Shown piece after piece: positions 1 through 9,030 of a DNA stretch of 64,000 bases. The number at the start of each line of letters is the position of its first letter. Within the stretch, counting starts at the first letter, position 1. A program made the position numbers and the translations under genes. This stretch comes from Burkholderiales bacterium PBB3 (GTDB lineage Bacteria; Pseudomonadota; Gammaproteobacteria; Burkholderiales; Burkholderiaceae_C). The stretch is from NCBI GenBank assembly GCA_002256115.1, contig NKIK01000010.1:49619-113618 (forward strand), in the 5' to 3' direction. The notes under the pieces are model-generated. The model was not told the origin of the DNA and ran no database searches. It was given only the letters and a program-made list of their open reading frames with translations.

Positions 1-2
1 CC

Positions 3-2225
3 ACCAAGCAGTTGGTCAACCAGCACGATTTGGCGCTGGCGTATTCGCCCGGTGTCGCCGCCCCGTGTGAAGAAATCGTCAAAGACCCGAACAACGCTTT
101 CAAATACACCAGCCGTGGCAATCTGGTCGCGGTGATCACCAACGGCACGGCCGTGCTGGGCCTGGGCGATATCGGCCCGCTGGCCGCCAAACCGGTGATG
201 GAGGGCAAGGCCGTCCTGTTCAAGAAGTTTGCCGGTATCGATGTGTTTGACATCGAGATCAATGAAAAGCACGACCTGGACAAGCTAGTCGACATCATTG
301 CCTCGCTAGAGCCCACCTTTGGCGGCATCAACCTCGAAGACATCAAAGCACCCGACTGTTTTTATGTGGAGCGCAAGCTGCGCGACCGCATGAAGATTCC
401 GGTCTTCCATGACGACCAGCATGGCACGGCCATCGTGGTTGGCGCGGCTTTGCTCAATGGCCTGAAGGTGGTCGGCAAAGACCCGAAGCAGGTCAAGCTG
501 GTGACCTCGGGCGCAGGTGCTGCGGCGCTGGCCTGCCTGGGCTTGCTCGTCAAACTGGGTATCCCCCGCGAGAATATTTTTGTCACCGACTTGGCGGGCG
601 TGGTCTATGAGGGCCGTACCGAGCTGATGGACGAAGACAAGATCCAGTTCGCCCAAAAGACCGATGCGCGCACGCTGCGCGAGGTCATCGTCGGTGCCGA
701 CATTTTCTTGGGCCTGTCCGCCGGTGGGGTGCTGAAGCAAGACATGGTGAAGTCCATGGCCGCTAACCCGCTGATTTTTGCGCTGGCCAACCCCACGCCT
801 GAAATCTTGCCCGAAGACGTCAAAGCCGTGCGTGACGACGCCATCATGGCCACCGGCCGCACCGATTACCCGAATCAGGTCAACAACGTCCTGTGCTTCC
901 CCTATATCTTCCGTGGCGCGCTGGATGCCGGGGCCTCCACCATCACCTTAGAGATGGAGATCGCCGCAGTGCACGCGATTGCCGAGCTGGCCCAGGCCGA
1001 GCAGAGCGAAGTGGTAGCCGCCGCCTATGTGGGCGAGCAATTGGCTTTTGGCCCCGAATACCTGATCCCTAAGCCGTTCGATCCGCGCCTGATGATGAAG
1101 ATCGCGCCTGCGGTGGCCAAGGCGGCGGCCGACAGCGGCGTAGCCCTGCGGCCGATTGCCGACATGGACGCCTACCGCGAGCGCCTGCAAAGCTTCGTCT
1201 ACGCCTCCGGCACCACCATGAAGCCGATCTTCAACGCCGCCAAAAAGGCCTTGAAAAAACGCGTGGCCTATGCCGAAGGCGAAGACGAGCGCGTCCTACG
1301 GGCCGCACAAATTGTGGTGGACGAGCGCCTGGCCCTGCCCACGCTGATTGGCCGCCCCAAAGTGATTGTCGAGCGCATTGAGAAATTTGGTTTGCGCCTC
1401 ACCGAAGGCGTGGACTACAGCGTGGTGAATGTGGAACAAGACCACCGTTACCGTGATTTTTGGCAAACTTACCACCAGATGACGGCACGTAAGGGCGTAA
1501 CCACGCAAATCGCCAAGATCGAAATGCGCCGCCGCCTGACCCTGATTGGCTCCATGCTGCTGCACAAAGGTGACGTGGACGGTCTGATCTGCGGTACCTG
1601 GGGCACCACCGCCATTCACTTGCAATACATCGATCAGGTCATTGGCAAGCGCCAAAATGCTGGCAACACCCCCGAAAGCCAGATTTACGCCTGCATGAAT
1701 GGGCTGATGCTGCCGGGGCGCCAGGTCTTCCTGGTCGATACCCACGTCAACTACGACCCCACAGCCGAGCAGTTGTGTGAGATCACCATCATGGCGGCGG
1801 AAGAAATGAAGCGCTTTGGTTTCAAACCCAAGGCGGCACTGCTCTCCCACTCCAACTTTGGCAGCAGCAACGAGCCCAGCGCCATCAAGATGCGCACCAC
1901 CTTGGCGCTGCTACAGCAGCGTGCGCCTTGGCTCGAAGTGGACGGAGAAATGCACGGTGATGTGGCGCTGGACAGCGCAGCGCGCAAGGCCGTCATGCCA
2001 GGCAGCAGCCTGACTGGCGACGCCAATCTGCTCGTTTTGCCAAATATCGACGCGGCCAATATTGCCTACAACCTGCTGAAGACCGCCGCGGGCGGCAACA
2101 TCGCCATCGGACCCGTGCTTTTAGGTGCGGCCAAACCGGTGCATGTGCTCACCGCCAGCACGACAGTGCGTCGTATTGTAAATATGACGGCCCTGACGGT
2201 GGCCGACGCCAACGTGTCTCGTTAA
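3..2225 (+). CDS. maeB: NADP-dependent malic enzyme, 5' end cut by window
   Basis: Oxidative decarboxylation of malate to pyruvate with NADP+, in the cytoplasm. The open frame runs in from the window edge; its first residues, [20 protein letters not shown], match the region shortly after the N-terminus of MaeB, so only a short N-terminal piece is missing. The malic-enzyme catalytic part ([11 protein letters not shown], then [13 protein letters not shown] as nucleotide-binding loop) occupies roughly the first 400 residues. From about residue 410 ([26 protein letters not shown]) it continues into the phosphotransacetylase-like domain typical of the large MaeB form. A strong terminator follows. 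The family assignment is secure; the exact start lies outside the window. Confidence 0.95.
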   Translation, partial: TKQLVNQHDLALAYSPGVAAPCEEIVKDPNNAFKYTSRGNLVAVITNGTAVLGLGDIGPLAAKPVMEGKAVLFKKFAGIDVFDIEINEKHDLDKLVDIIASLEPTFGGINLEDIKAPDCFYVERKLRDRMKIPVFHDDQHGTAIVVGAALLNGLKVVGKDPKQVKLVTSGAGAAALACLGLLVKLGIPRENIFVTDLAGVVYEGRTELMDEDKIQFAQKTDARTLREVIVGADIFLGLSAGGVLKQDMVKSMAANPLIFALANPTPEILPEDVKAVRDDAIMATGRTDYPNQVNNVLCFPYIFRGALDAGASTITLEMEIAAVHAIAELAQAEQSEVVAAAYVGEQLAFGPEYLIPKPFDPRLMMKIAPAVAKAAADSGVALRPIADMDAYRERLQSFVYASGTTMKPIFNAAKKALKKRVAYAEGEDERVLRAAQIVVDERLALPTLIGRPKVIVERIEKFGLRLTEGVDYSVVNVEQDHRYRDFWQTYHQMTARKGVTTQIAKIEMRRRLTLIGSMLLHKGDVDGLICGTWGTTAIHLQYIDQVIGKRQNAGNTPESQIYACMNGLMLPGRQVFLVDTHVNYDPTAEQLCEITIMAAEEMKRFGFKPKAALLSHSNFGSSNEPSAIKMRTTLALLQQRAPWLEVDGEMHGDVALDSAARKAVMPGSSLTGDANLLVLPNIDAANIAYNLLKTAAGGNIAIGPVLLGAAKPVHVLTASTTVRRIVNMTALTVADANVSR

Positions 2226-2273
2226 GGCCTTGGGCGTAAGTTAGCGCACGCTTTACTGAAAATTTACCCTGTT

Positions 2274-2308
2274 GGCCCTGCCTCATTTTTGAGCAGGGCC
2301 TTGCTTTT
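2274..2308 (+). terminator. Rho-independent terminator after maeB
   Basis: GGCCCTGC at 2274-2281 pairs perfectly with GCAGGGCC at 2293-2300, and a T-rich run follows. It lies about 50 bases after the malic enzyme stop codon. A nominal upstream TTG start for the following ribonuclease gene would fall inside this hairpin, which argues for the later start at 2382. Confidence 0.85.
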
Positions 2309-2381
2309 TCCGCCCGGATACGCGACACTAGCGCCCTTGAGTTGCTTGGGGTTTACCCGAGGCTTGGAGGGGGTTTACACC

Positions 2382-2771
2382 GTGCGTTGGGCAAAATTCA
2401 AGTTGGTGCTTACAGGCCTGCTTTGGGCTTCAGTACTTCTCGGAAGCCAGGCTTACAGTCGGCAAGACGCTTCTAACGGAGCGCAAGCCACAGTAAGCCG
2501 GGCGGAACTGCCCCGCCAAGGCCTTGAAACTTACGAGCGCATTTTCCAAGGTGGCCCCTTTCCGTACGACAAAGATGGTTCGGTATTCGGAAATCGGGAG
2601 CGGTTGTTACCGCCTTACAAGCGGGGTTACTACCGCGAGTACACCGTGAAGACGCCCTCTAGCCGCAACCGTGGAACCCGCCGCATCATTTGCGGTGGCC
2701 AGCCTAAGCAACCTGACGCCTGTTATTACACGGCCGATCATTACGCGAGTTTTCGCAAGATCGTGCCCTGA
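2382..2771 (+). CDS. Secreted guanyl-specific ribonuclease (RNase Sa/N1/T1 family)
   Basis: Predicted small extracellular or periplasmic endoribonuclease that cleaves RNA after G. The GTG start at 2382 follows a GGAGGGGG ribosome-binding site and begins a signal peptide (RWAKFKLVLTGLLWASVLLG). The mature part matches the microbial ribonuclease fold closely: GGPFPYDKDG, VFGNRERLLP, YYREYTVKTP, RGTRRIICGG and YYTADHYASF. The catalytic Glu (in REYTV), Arg (in GTRRII) and His (in DHYASF) are all present. An earlier in-frame TTG at 2289 would put the start in a terminator hairpin. The next gene encodes a barstar-like inhibitor, so the pair looks like a secreted RNase with its own cytoplasmic protector. 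Confidence 0.9.
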   Translation: MRWAKFKLVLTGLLWASVLLGSQAYSRQDASNGAQATVSRAELPRQGLETYERIFQGGPFPYDKDGSVFGNRERLLPPYKRGYYREYTVKTPSSRNRGTRRIICGGQPKQPDACYYTADHYASFRKIVP

Positions 2772-2806
2772 GTTTGATTTTTGTACTTTAAGAAAGAGAA
2801 GCGGGG

Positions 2807-3208
2807 ATGGAAATGCCACTTCGAAATGTCCGGCCGAACATAGTTCAGTCGATTCGCGCCTTTCGCGTGCCAGAGCTACAAGAGGCTGCCCAAGGTTTGG
2901 GACACCACTTTTTGTACGCCAATCTGGCCAATGCGCAAACCAAGCAAGACGTGCTCGATCTGATCGGCCAACAGTTCATTTTGCCCACCCACGGTGGCAA
3001 GAACTTTGACGCGCTCTACGACAGCATGACCGACCCGGTGCACAAGTCCGGCCCACAGCCTGGCTTTATCGCCGTGCTGGAGCACATCCCTGCCAACGTG
3101 AAGTTTGACAAGGAAGCGCGCGAGCAGCTTCTGGACATCTTCCGTGACACGGCCGATTACTGGGGAGACCGGAAGATTCCATTCCGGTGCTTCTATTCTT
3201 TTCTGTAG
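2807..3208 (+). CDS. Barstar-family ribonuclease inhibitor
   Basis: Cytoplasmic immunity protein expected to bind and block the ribonuclease encoded 35 bases upstream. The 133-residue product carries the barstar core: LPTHGGKNFDALYDSMTD (compare LPEYYGENLDALWDALT in barstar), then GFIAVLEHIPANVKFD and a C-terminal helix with DIFRDTADYWGDRK. It has no signal peptide, which fits an inhibitor that stays inside the cell. A ribosome-binding site (AAGAGAAGCGGGG) precedes the ATG. It is longer than Bacillus barstar (about 90 residues) because of an extra N-terminal region of about 40 residues. Confidence 0.88.
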   Translation: MEMPLRNVRPNIVQSIRAFRVPELQEAAQGLGHHFLYANLANAQTKQDVLDLIGQQFILPTHGGKNFDALYDSMTDPVHKSGPQPGFIAVLEHIPANVKFDKEAREQLLDIFRDTADYWGDRKIPFRCFYSFL

Positions 3209-3408
3209 CCCGTTCTGCACACACCAGCCAAGCAGAACGGGCGAACGAGGCAAGCAGCACATTCCCAGCGACCGATATCGTTGCGGAAATCAACACAGTG
3301 ACGGAAGCCGGCGAGAAGATGCCAACCGACAAACTGTTGGATGTGTCCCCCCTGGCGTTGCGCATGAGCAGCCCTTTTAACGCAGGGTATTGGTTGGCGG
3401 CGGCGTAG
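3187..3408 (+). CDS. Hypothetical small ORF overlapping the barstar gene end
   Basis: A 73-codon open frame with a GTG start that overlaps the last 22 bases of the barstar gene in another frame. The product begins with a short hydrophobic stretch (LLFFSVARSA) and then is hydrophilic (TDIVAEINTVTEAGEKMP). I do not recognise it. It stops just before a dispersed GC-rich repeat. There is no clear ribosome-binding site. It may be a real small gene, a remnant cut by the repeat, or chance. Confidence 0.25.
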   Translation: MLLFFSVARSAHTSQAERANEASSTFPATDIVAEINTVTEAGEKMPTDKLLDVSPLALRMSSPFNAGYWLAAA

Positions 3409-3412
3409 CTGT

Positions 3413-3488
3413 TGCCCCCACGCTCCGCCGCTGCGCGGGTCGCTGCCCCCCGAGGGGGCTAATTCGCCTTGGGGCGGCCCGGCGGCGA
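3413..3488 (+). repeat. Dispersed GC-rich palindromic repeat, family A, copy 1 (intergenic)
   Basis: Begins GCCCCCACGCT, has the core GCTGCCCCCCGAGGGGGCTA (palindromic CCCCC..GGGGG) and ends CTTGGGGCGGCCCGGCGG. Two other copies with the same layout and orientation lie at 4048-4120 (inside rsmA) and 24068-24147 (end of metX). This copy sits between the small ORF and the terminator preceding rsmA. Confidence 0.85.
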
Positions 3489-3532
3489 ATTGCATCTCTC
3501 TCCGGCTACTCCGCTGGGTAGTAAATTACCGG

Positions 3533-3560
3533 AAAGCCCATCTTGTGATGGGCTTTTTTT
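3533..3560 (+). terminator. Terminator between the RNase/barstar genes and rsmA
   Basis: AAAGCCCATC at 3533-3542 pairs with GATGGGCTTT at 3547-3556 around a TTGT loop and runs into seven T. It terminates plus-strand transcription from the RNase/barstar side. The stop codon of the converging rsmA gene lies within the T tract. Confidence 0.85.
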
Positions 3561-4407
3561 ACGCTGCGTGCAAGGCGTCTACTTGTTGCGCCAGGGCCAC
3601 GTACTCGTGGACCGGCACTTCTTCGGCGCGGCGTTTCACGTCGAACTCTCCAGCGAAGCCTTGTGCTTCCAGCCATTGGCCGAGGGTGTGGCGCAAGAGT
3701 TTGCGGCGTTGGCTGAAGGCGACTTGCACCATTTCACTCAGGCGCTTTTCATTCAAGATGGGGGGCTGGGCCAGGGGCACCATGCGCACCACCGCACTAT
3801 CCACCCGCGGCGGCGGATCGAAACTCTCGGGCGGCACGAACAGCACATTTTCCATGGCGTAACGCCACTGCAGCATCACACTCAAGCGCCCAAACGCAGC
3901 GGTGCTCGGAGAGGCCACCATGCGGTCGATGACTTCCTTTTGCAGCATGAAATGCTGGTCTTCAATGCAGCCCACGTACTGCAACAAGTGGAACAGTATG
4001 GGTGTGGAGATGTTGTAGGGCAGGTTGCCCACAACTCGTAACTTGTTGGCCCCCACGCTTGTCGTTTCACGTACTGCGCTGCCCCCCAAGGGGGCTAATT
4101 TTTCTTCGGGCGGCCGGTCGAAAAATTGCCCTTGTGCGAGCTGCGCGAAGTCCACCTTCAGCACATCCGACTCGATCACCGTGAGCTGCGGATGGTCGCG
4201 CAGGCGGTGGGCCAAGTCGCGGTCCAGCTCAATCACGGTGAGGTGTCCCAGCCTTTCGACCAGGGGTTGGGTCATTGCCGCCAGACCGGGGCCAATCTCC
4301 ACCATGCGTTGCCCGGCTTGCGGATGGATGGCGTCCACAATGCCATCGATGATGCCGCCATCGGACAGAAAGTGCTGGCCGAAGCGCTTGCGGGCAATGT
4401 GTTTCAT
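3559..4407 (-). CDS. rsmA: 16S rRNA dimethyladenosine transferase RsmA (KsgA) with repeat-encoded insertion
   Basis: Dimethylates two adjacent adenosines (A1518/A1519) near the 3' end of 16S rRNA during 30S maturation. The start is the ATG at 4407, giving [16 protein letters not shown]; upstream in-frame codons lie within surA. The SAM-binding motif [12 protein letters not shown] and the catalytic NLPYN ([18 protein letters not shown]) are present. Between FAQLAQ and [10 protein letters not shown] there are about 30 residues where Escherichia coli KsgA has about 6; the extra segment ([20 protein letters not shown]...) is encoded by a copy of the dispersed family A repeat. The frame stays open, so the protein may still work. 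The gene lies 4 bases after surA and is probably co-transcribed with lptD-surA; pdxA, often between surA and rsmA, is absent. Confidence 0.95.
   Translation of the reverse strand: MKHIARKRFGQHFLSDGGIIDGIVDAIHPQAGQRMVEIGPGLAAMTQPLVERLGHLTVIELDRDLAHRLRDHPQLTVIESDVLKVDFAQLAQGQFFDRPPEEKLAPLGGSAVRETTSVGANKLRVVGNLPYNISTPILFHLLQYVGCIEDQHFMLQKEVIDRMVASPSTAAFGRLSVMLQWRYAMENVLFVPPESFDPPPRVDSAVVRMVPLAQPPILNEKRLSEMVQVAFSQRRKLLRHTLGQWLEAQGFAGEFDVKRRAEEVPVHEYVALAQQVDALHAA
4048..4120 (+). repeat. Family A repeat, copy 2, in frame within rsmA
   Basis: GCCCCCACGCT, core GCGCTGCCCCCCAAGGGGGC and terminal TTCGGGCGGCCGGTCG match copy 1 in order and orientation. It lies wholly inside rsmA and adds about 24 codons without a frameshift. 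Read on the minus strand it gives the peptide [16 protein letters not shown], closely similar to the end of MetX. Confidence 0.85.
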
Positions 4408-4411
4408 GCGC

Positions 4412-5719
4412 TCAGAGCGGTGGCTCGCGCATTTCGACAAAGGCGCGACCGCGCACATCACGTGCCCAACTGGTGTAGGCCTCTTCGTAACGGCTCTCGC
4501 GCAACTGGGCGCGGACTTGCTCACGCACTTCGGCAGGCGTCAATTCCACGCGTTTGCGCTCGACCACCTGCAAAATATGCATGCCAAAACGGGAAGCAAA
4601 AGGCTCACTGAGCTTGCCCTCCGCCAAGCGGTTCATTACCTCCTCAAACTCCGGCACAAAAAGGCCCGGTGCGGCCCAGCCCAAATCGCCACCCTGGGCG
4701 GCACTGCCATCCTGGGAGTTTTCGCGCGCCAGGGTCTCAAAAGTCGCCTTGCCGGACTCCACCTGCTTCTTGAAGTCAAGTAATCGCGCAGTGGCGTCTG
4801 AGGCAGTTAACTGCGCGTTGGGACGCAACAGAATATGGCGTGCACGGGTCTGAACCGATGCACGGCTGGGTGGCGCTGGCACTTTGCGCTCGACGACCTT
4901 GAGGATGTGCAGACCGGCGTCCGAGCGCACGATGTCAGAAATGCCGCCCACCGCCAAACGCTGTGTCGCTTCCAAAAAGAGCGGTGGATACCGATCACCG
5001 CGGCGCAGACCCAATTGGCCGCCCGAGGTGGTGTCGGCGGCAGACAATTCGGTGACCAATTGCTCAAACGATGCGCCGGCACGCACACGTGCCAGCGTTT
5101 TCTGGGCCAGCTCTTGGCGCGCAGCGCGCACCTCGGCAGTGGCTTTGTCGGGGATGGCAATCAATATTTGCGCCAGGTTCACTTCCTGGGCGGCTGGGTC
5201 GTTGGCACGCTCCAACTCCTCGGCCAAAGCCCGGTCTACGTCTTGGTCACTGATACGCAGGCGGCCTTCCACTTCACGCTCACGCAAGCGAGTCAACAAA
5301 AACTGGTCGCGCAGCTGACCACGAAAGCGCGACAGCGCGATGCCATCCTTGGCCAGGCGGCGGCGCAGCTCAGGCACATCAATCTGGTTTTGGCGGGCAA
5401 CAGATTGTTCTGCCTGGTCGACATTGGATTCATCGACCCGGATACCCATTTCGCGCGCGACTTGCAGTTGGGCACGCTCGCCGATCAGCCGCTCCAGAAC
5501 CAGTTTGCGCAGCTCATCGGCTGGTGGCAGGGTCTGGGCTTGTTGGGCGTTTTCTTGCCGGATGCGCGTGATCTCCATGCGGAGCTCACCTTCAGTAATC
5601 GGCTCGGAATTCACCACTGCAATGATGTAATCCGCCTGCTGCGCGGTTTGGCCGTGTGCCAGCAGCGTCAGGGCGCTTGCCAACAGGCAAAAAGCAGGTT
5701 TCCAAATTCGAATTTTCAT
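4412..5719 (-). CDS. surA: Periplasmic chaperone / peptidyl-prolyl isomerase SurA
   Basis: Escorts unfolded outer-membrane proteins, including LptD, through the periplasm. The 435-residue product has a signal peptide ([15 protein letters not shown]) and the SurA N-terminal domain ([17 protein letters not shown]). Two parvulin domains follow, around residues 175-275 ([14 protein letters not shown] ... [14 protein letters not shown]) and 285-390 ([12 protein letters not shown] ... [16 protein letters not shown]). It lies 12 bases after lptD and 4 bases before rsmA, which points to one transcript. Length and domain order are normal for the family. Confidence 0.95.
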   Translation of the reverse strand: MKIRIWKPAFCLLASALTLLAHGQTAQQADYIIAVVNSEPITEGELRMEITRIRQENAQQAQTLPPADELRKLVLERLIGERAQLQVAREMGIRVDESNVDQAEQSVARQNQIDVPELRRRLAKDGIALSRFRGQLRDQFLLTRLREREVEGRLRISDQDVDRALAEELERANDPAAQEVNLAQILIAIPDKATAEVRAARQELAQKTLARVRAGASFEQLVTELSAADTTSGGQLGLRRGDRYPPLFLEATQRLAVGGISDIVRSDAGLHILKVVERKVPAPPSRASVQTRARHILLRPNAQLTASDATARLLDFKKQVESGKATFETLARENSQDGSAAQGGDLGWAAPGLFVPEFEEVMNRLAEGKLSEPFASRFGMHILQVVERKRVELTPAEVREQVRAQLRESRYEEAYTSWARDVRGRAFVEMREPPL

Positions 5720-5731
5720 AGTCTCTCCATC

Positions 5732-8146
5732 TCAGTCGTAATTGCTGAAACGGCTGGGGGCCGTGCCAGGTTCACGCAAATTTTGGTATCGCGAAATATT
5801 TTGGGCAAAGGTCGATTGGGGATTGCGCCCAACGCCCAATCGGGTGAAGCCAACAAAGTCCAATTGAAATGCCAAATTCTCGGTCGCGCTGCTGGTGCTG
5901 GTTTGTACGCGCTGAAACACGACCCGCCCCAGCCAACAGCCCGCATCGTACTCGACGCCCAAAACCGAGTCGACCAGGCGTCGCTCGTTGAGGCTGTAGT
6001 TCATGCGGCCCACTGCGTAGTAGCGACCGACCCGTTCGCTGCTGGCCAAGGGGCCGTTGGGCGTACCGGAAAAACTCAGAGGCCATTGCCAACTGGTATC
6101 GACTTGCTCGCTGAGGCCGCTCTGAAAGCGGTAAGCCGCATTGAACACTCGGTGCTCACCAGGGCGGTAACTCGCCCCAATCGTGGAGCGCACCGATTGC
6201 TCGGTCTTGGCGTTGTATTGCACGGTGGAGTCCAACACCCAGCGGCTGTCTATATTGACCGAAGCACCCAGCAAAATATCGCTAAAGCCTGCCAGTGCAG
6301 GGCTGGTGGCGGGTGTCAACGTGACTTTCTGGTCTTCAAAGCGCAAGCGCTGGGCAAAGCCAAAGCGCGCGTACTGGGCACCGGTATCGGCATCCAGCAA
6401 GCGGGTGGTGACGCCCAGTGTCAGCAAGTTGTTGTCTGCAATTTTGTCGTGACCGACAAAAGCGTTGTCGGTGTAGATGCTGGCAAAGTTGAAGTCGTTG
6501 CCGGCCGTATCGTAGTTAGGCAGCAAGCGCTGGTCCCGGTAGGGCGTGTAGACGTAGTAGGCCCGGGGCTCCAGGGTTTGCACCAGGCTCTTGCCCCACA
6601 AGCTAGCCTCACGCTCAAACACCAGGCCGCTGTCCAGGCTGAAAGTGGGAACCACGCTGTCGGCCTCGCGCCGTCCGTTGGACAGCGCGTCGTCAAACTG
6701 GTAACTGCTCGCATGCAATTGCAGCTTGGGGATCAGGAATCCGGCCGGGGCCAGCCAAGGCCTGCTGATTTGCACCACACCCAGGCTACGCTGGGCATTG
6801 GGTTGCAGCGTAAGCGTGCGGTTGGATACAAACTGGGTGAAATCGCCTTCCACCGAAGCGTCCAACCCGTGCCAGTTGTCTAGCGCATAACGCGCAGTGA
6901 GCTGGGGAGCGCGGTCGTAGGGCGGCACGATGGGTGCCGTCACGTCTTGCAAGGTTTGCCATTGCAAAACCCGCAGCGAGGTGGACAGCGCACCCTGCCC
7001 CCACGATGCCACTAGATCATTGGGCAGCAAGCGCTGCGTCAGGGCCGGGCTGCTGCGGGTGAAGTCGCGCCAGTAGTCGTCGTCACTCACCCGGTTCAAA
7101 TTCACACTGACACCCACACCGCCCATGCCGGTGTCTACGTTACCCGCATGGATCAAAGACACGCCCCAGCGGTCTGTTTTGCGCAATTGGTCACTGGGCA
7201 TGTAGTTGGCCCGAATACCGCCGCCGTAGCTGGGCTCCAGGTAGCGGAACTCGGCACCCAAGTCCACGCCACGGGCCGTCATGACGGTGGGGGTCAGCGT
7301 CGCGTCGCGGTTCGGGGCAATATTCCAGTAATAGGGCAGCACCAGCTCAGCACCGTTCACATTGTCCAGACCCAAGGTAGGGGGCAAGACACCGGACTTG
7401 CGTTTGTCGCTCAGCGGGAAACTGATAGCGGGCACGGGCAAGATGGGCACGCCCTGAAAGCTCAGTACCGCACCGTGGGCGACGCCAGTTTCCTCATCGT
7501 TGTCCAGATCAATGCGCTTGGCCCGCAATATCCAGCCGGGCAGCCAGTCAGGCCCAGCCTCGCGGCGGCAGGTGGTGTAGGTGGCGTTGTGCACCGTGGC
7601 GTGGCTGGCGTCCTGAAAATCAGCACGGTCGGCCGTGCCGTGCGCATCATTTTGCAAAAACTGGTAGCTTGGCGCGGTAAAGAAACCCTCAAACGCATCG
7701 ACCTTGAGATCGAGCAGCGGGCCTTCGTAGATGTTGCCACCCCGGTTGATGCGTACGTTGCCGGTGGCCACCGCGCGGTCGGTCGACTGGTCGTAGGTCA
7801 GGCGGTCGGCCCGAATCACGGTACCAGCCTTGCGCAATACGGCGCCGCCCTCCAGTGTGGTGTCCAGGTCCGGGCGGCCGGTGATGCGGTCCGCCTGCAA
7901 AAATACGGGGGCGGACTTGGCTGCGTCGGGCGGCAGTTTGTCTTGCAGAAGGGGGCTGGACTTGAGTTGCACAGCGTCCTGTGCCCAGGCCAGCTGACAC
8001 GGGGCCACGGCGCACACCAACGCGGTGGCGGCCCAGAGGGGTTGGATCAACCCGGGTGTCAGGTCGCTCAAGCGAAAGCGCATGGTCAAGGGAACGGTGT
8101 CAACAAAAGGAGGCAATAGGCGGGGTTTGTAGAATGGATTATCCAT
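5732..8146 (-). CDS. lptD: LPS-assembly outer-membrane protein LptD
   Basis: Outer-membrane beta-barrel that with LptE places lipopolysaccharide on the cell surface. The protein has up to 804 residues: a signal peptide (LWAATALVCAVAPCQLAWAQ), an OstA/LptA-like periplasmic domain (PVFLQADRITGRPDLDTTLE, ATGNVRINRGGNIYEG), and a long barrel region rich in alternating hydrophobic strands. Cysteines occur in both the N-terminal part (YTTCRREAG) and the C-terminal part (YDAGCWLGRVVF), as expected for the LptD disulfides. The start is uncertain: the ATG at 8146 overlaps the divergent gene start by two bases, while the ATG at 8083 (MRFRLSDL) gives a more standard signal peptide and leaves 60 bases between the genes. 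Confidence 0.95.
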   Translation of the reverse strand: MDNPFYKPRLLPPFVDTVPLTMRFRLSDLTPGLIQPLWAATALVCAVAPCQLAWAQDAVQLKSSPLLQDKLPPDAAKSAPVFLQADRITGRPDLDTTLEGGAVLRKAGTVIRADRLTYDQSTDRAVATGNVRINRGGNIYEGPLLDLKVDAFEGFFTAPSYQFLQNDAHGTADRADFQDASHATVHNATYTTCRREAGPDWLPGWILRAKRIDLDNDEETGVAHGAVLSFQGVPILPVPAISFPLSDKRKSGVLPPTLGLDNVNGAELVLPYYWNIAPNRDATLTPTVMTARGVDLGAEFRYLEPSYGGGIRANYMPSDQLRKTDRWGVSLIHAGNVDTGMGGVGVSVNLNRVSDDDYWRDFTRSSPALTQRLLPNDLVASWGQGALSTSLRVLQWQTLQDVTAPIVPPYDRAPQLTARYALDNWHGLDASVEGDFTQFVSNRTLTLQPNAQRSLGVVQISRPWLAPAGFLIPKLQLHASSYQFDDALSNGRREADSVVPTFSLDSGLVFEREASLWGKSLVQTLEPRAYYVYTPYRDQRLLPNYDTAGNDFNFASIYTDNAFVGHDKIADNNLLTLGVTTRLLDADTGAQYARFGFAQRLRFEDQKVTLTPATSPALAGFSDILLGASVNIDSRWVLDSTVQYNAKTEQSVRSTIGASYRPGEHRVFNAAYRFQSGLSEQVDTSWQWPLSFSGTPNGPLASSERVGRYYAVGRMNYSLNERRLVDSVLGVEYDAGCWLGRVVFQRVQTSTSSATENLAFQLDFVGFTRLGVGRNPQSTFAQNISRYQNLREPGTAPSRFSNYD

Positions 8147-8963
8147 GAGCCTTACTCCCCCCCCGATTCCCGTCCCCCAGAGTCCCGCTGACCGGCTTGC
8201 CCCAGACCTCAGCTTGCTGGCATTGACAGCACAGGCTACGCCAGAAGCCCCGCCCTTGGCACTGTATGTTGCGGCCGTGGACGCACTGGTGCAGTGGCAG
8301 ACCCAAACGCTGCTTCCGGATCAACCCACTATGGACGCGGCGGTGCTGCTTGTGGGTCTGCAGGGCTTCAGCCACTGGTATTTGGGCGTTTACCGCAAGG
8401 CCGCGTTGGATGCAACGGCCCAGAAAGTATTGGACACCGCCTGTGCCACCATCGCCGCGCAGTGCCAAAACTGGCCCACGGTGCCGGTACACCAGTCTTT
8501 CACGCCCGCGCGTGTAGCTCGGCGTGCTGCAGAAGATACGGGGTTTGGCGTGCTGCCAGCCCCATCATCCGCCATTGGCCCGGTCACCTACGATATTGCG
8601 ACGCTGGTGCGCGACCCCGAGCGAGTCTGGGACGAAAGCTTTGTGCTGGAAGTGACCATCCGCTACTGGGAACGTGCGCGCAAGGCCGGTCTACCAGTAG
8701 GCCAGGACTTCGGCGAGTTTTACCGGGGCATGGAATGGACAGGCTTGCAGCGCCATCTGACGCTGGTAGGCCAACTGGCCTGTGAAGCGGCGGAGGCGGG
8801 GGCGTTGACCACCGGCCCGGCAGAGCTGCCCGGTGCACCCGTGCTGCTGCATTACATACTTGCCACCTGTTCCCGCTACATCGAGCTGAAACCTCTGATG
8901 CGCTTGATCGAACGGATTGAAGGCCTTGAGTCAGCCGGCGGCTATGCATTTGGCCGTGTTTAG
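8145..8963 (+). CDS. AmgK-like aminoglycoside phosphotransferase-fold protein, kinase residues lost
   Basis: The second half matches AmgK, the cell-wall amino-sugar kinase often encoded next to lptD: IGPVTYDIATLVRDP, TIRYWERARKAGLPVGQDFGEFYRGMEWTGLQRHL and RYIELKPLMRLIERIEG. The functional sites do not match. The family catalytic loop (of the form VHRDYMPRNLM) reads VHQSFTPARV, so both the Asp and the Asn are replaced. The metal-binding segment (LDFQDA) reads LPAPSS. The N-terminal ATP-binding lobe is also missing (272 residues against roughly 340). The frame is intact with normal codon use, so it is either a maintained pseudokinase or a young pseudogene. It is divergent from lptD and precedes rsmE. 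Confidence 0.8.
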   Translation: MSLTPPPIPVPQSPADRLAPDLSLLALTAQATPEAPPLALYVAAVDALVQWQTQTLLPDQPTMDAAVLLVGLQGFSHWYLGVYRKAALDATAQKVLDTACATIAAQCQNWPTVPVHQSFTPARVARRAAEDTGFGVLPAPSSAIGPVTYDIATLVRDPERVWDESFVLEVTIRYWERARKAGLPVGQDFGEFYRGMEWTGLQRHLTLVGQLACEAAEAGALTTGPAELPGAPVLLHYILATCSRYIELKPLMRLIERIEGLESAGGYAFGRV

Positions 8964-8992
8964 AGGCAAATACGCCTTTGAAGCCGTGGATA

Positions 8993-9025
8993 GTGCGGGA
9001 GCAGCTCCTATATTGATAGCAAACT
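8993..9025 (+). repeat. Dispersed repeat family B, copy upstream of rsmE
   Basis: GTGCGGGAGCAGCTCC followed by an AT-rich centre and GATAGCAAAC. The reverse complement (TGCTATC..AGGAGCTGCTCCCGCAC) matches copies at 21984-22016, 29931-29960, 37368-37400 and 53682-53711. It ends a few bases before the rsmE start, so it lies in the rsmE leader. Confidence 0.65.
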
Positions 9026-9030
9026 GAACT

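Noticed and set aside
2289..2381. Upstream extension of the ribonuclease gene from a TTG at 2289
   Set aside because: It would start inside the maeB terminator hairpin; the GTG at 2382 has a ribosome-binding site and begins a signal peptide.
4835..6883. Long plus-strand open frame (682 codons) opposite surA and lptD
   Set aside because: Antisense shadow of two secure genes; no family motifs and low-complexity Gln/Gly/Val composition typical of reverse frames in GC-rich DNA.
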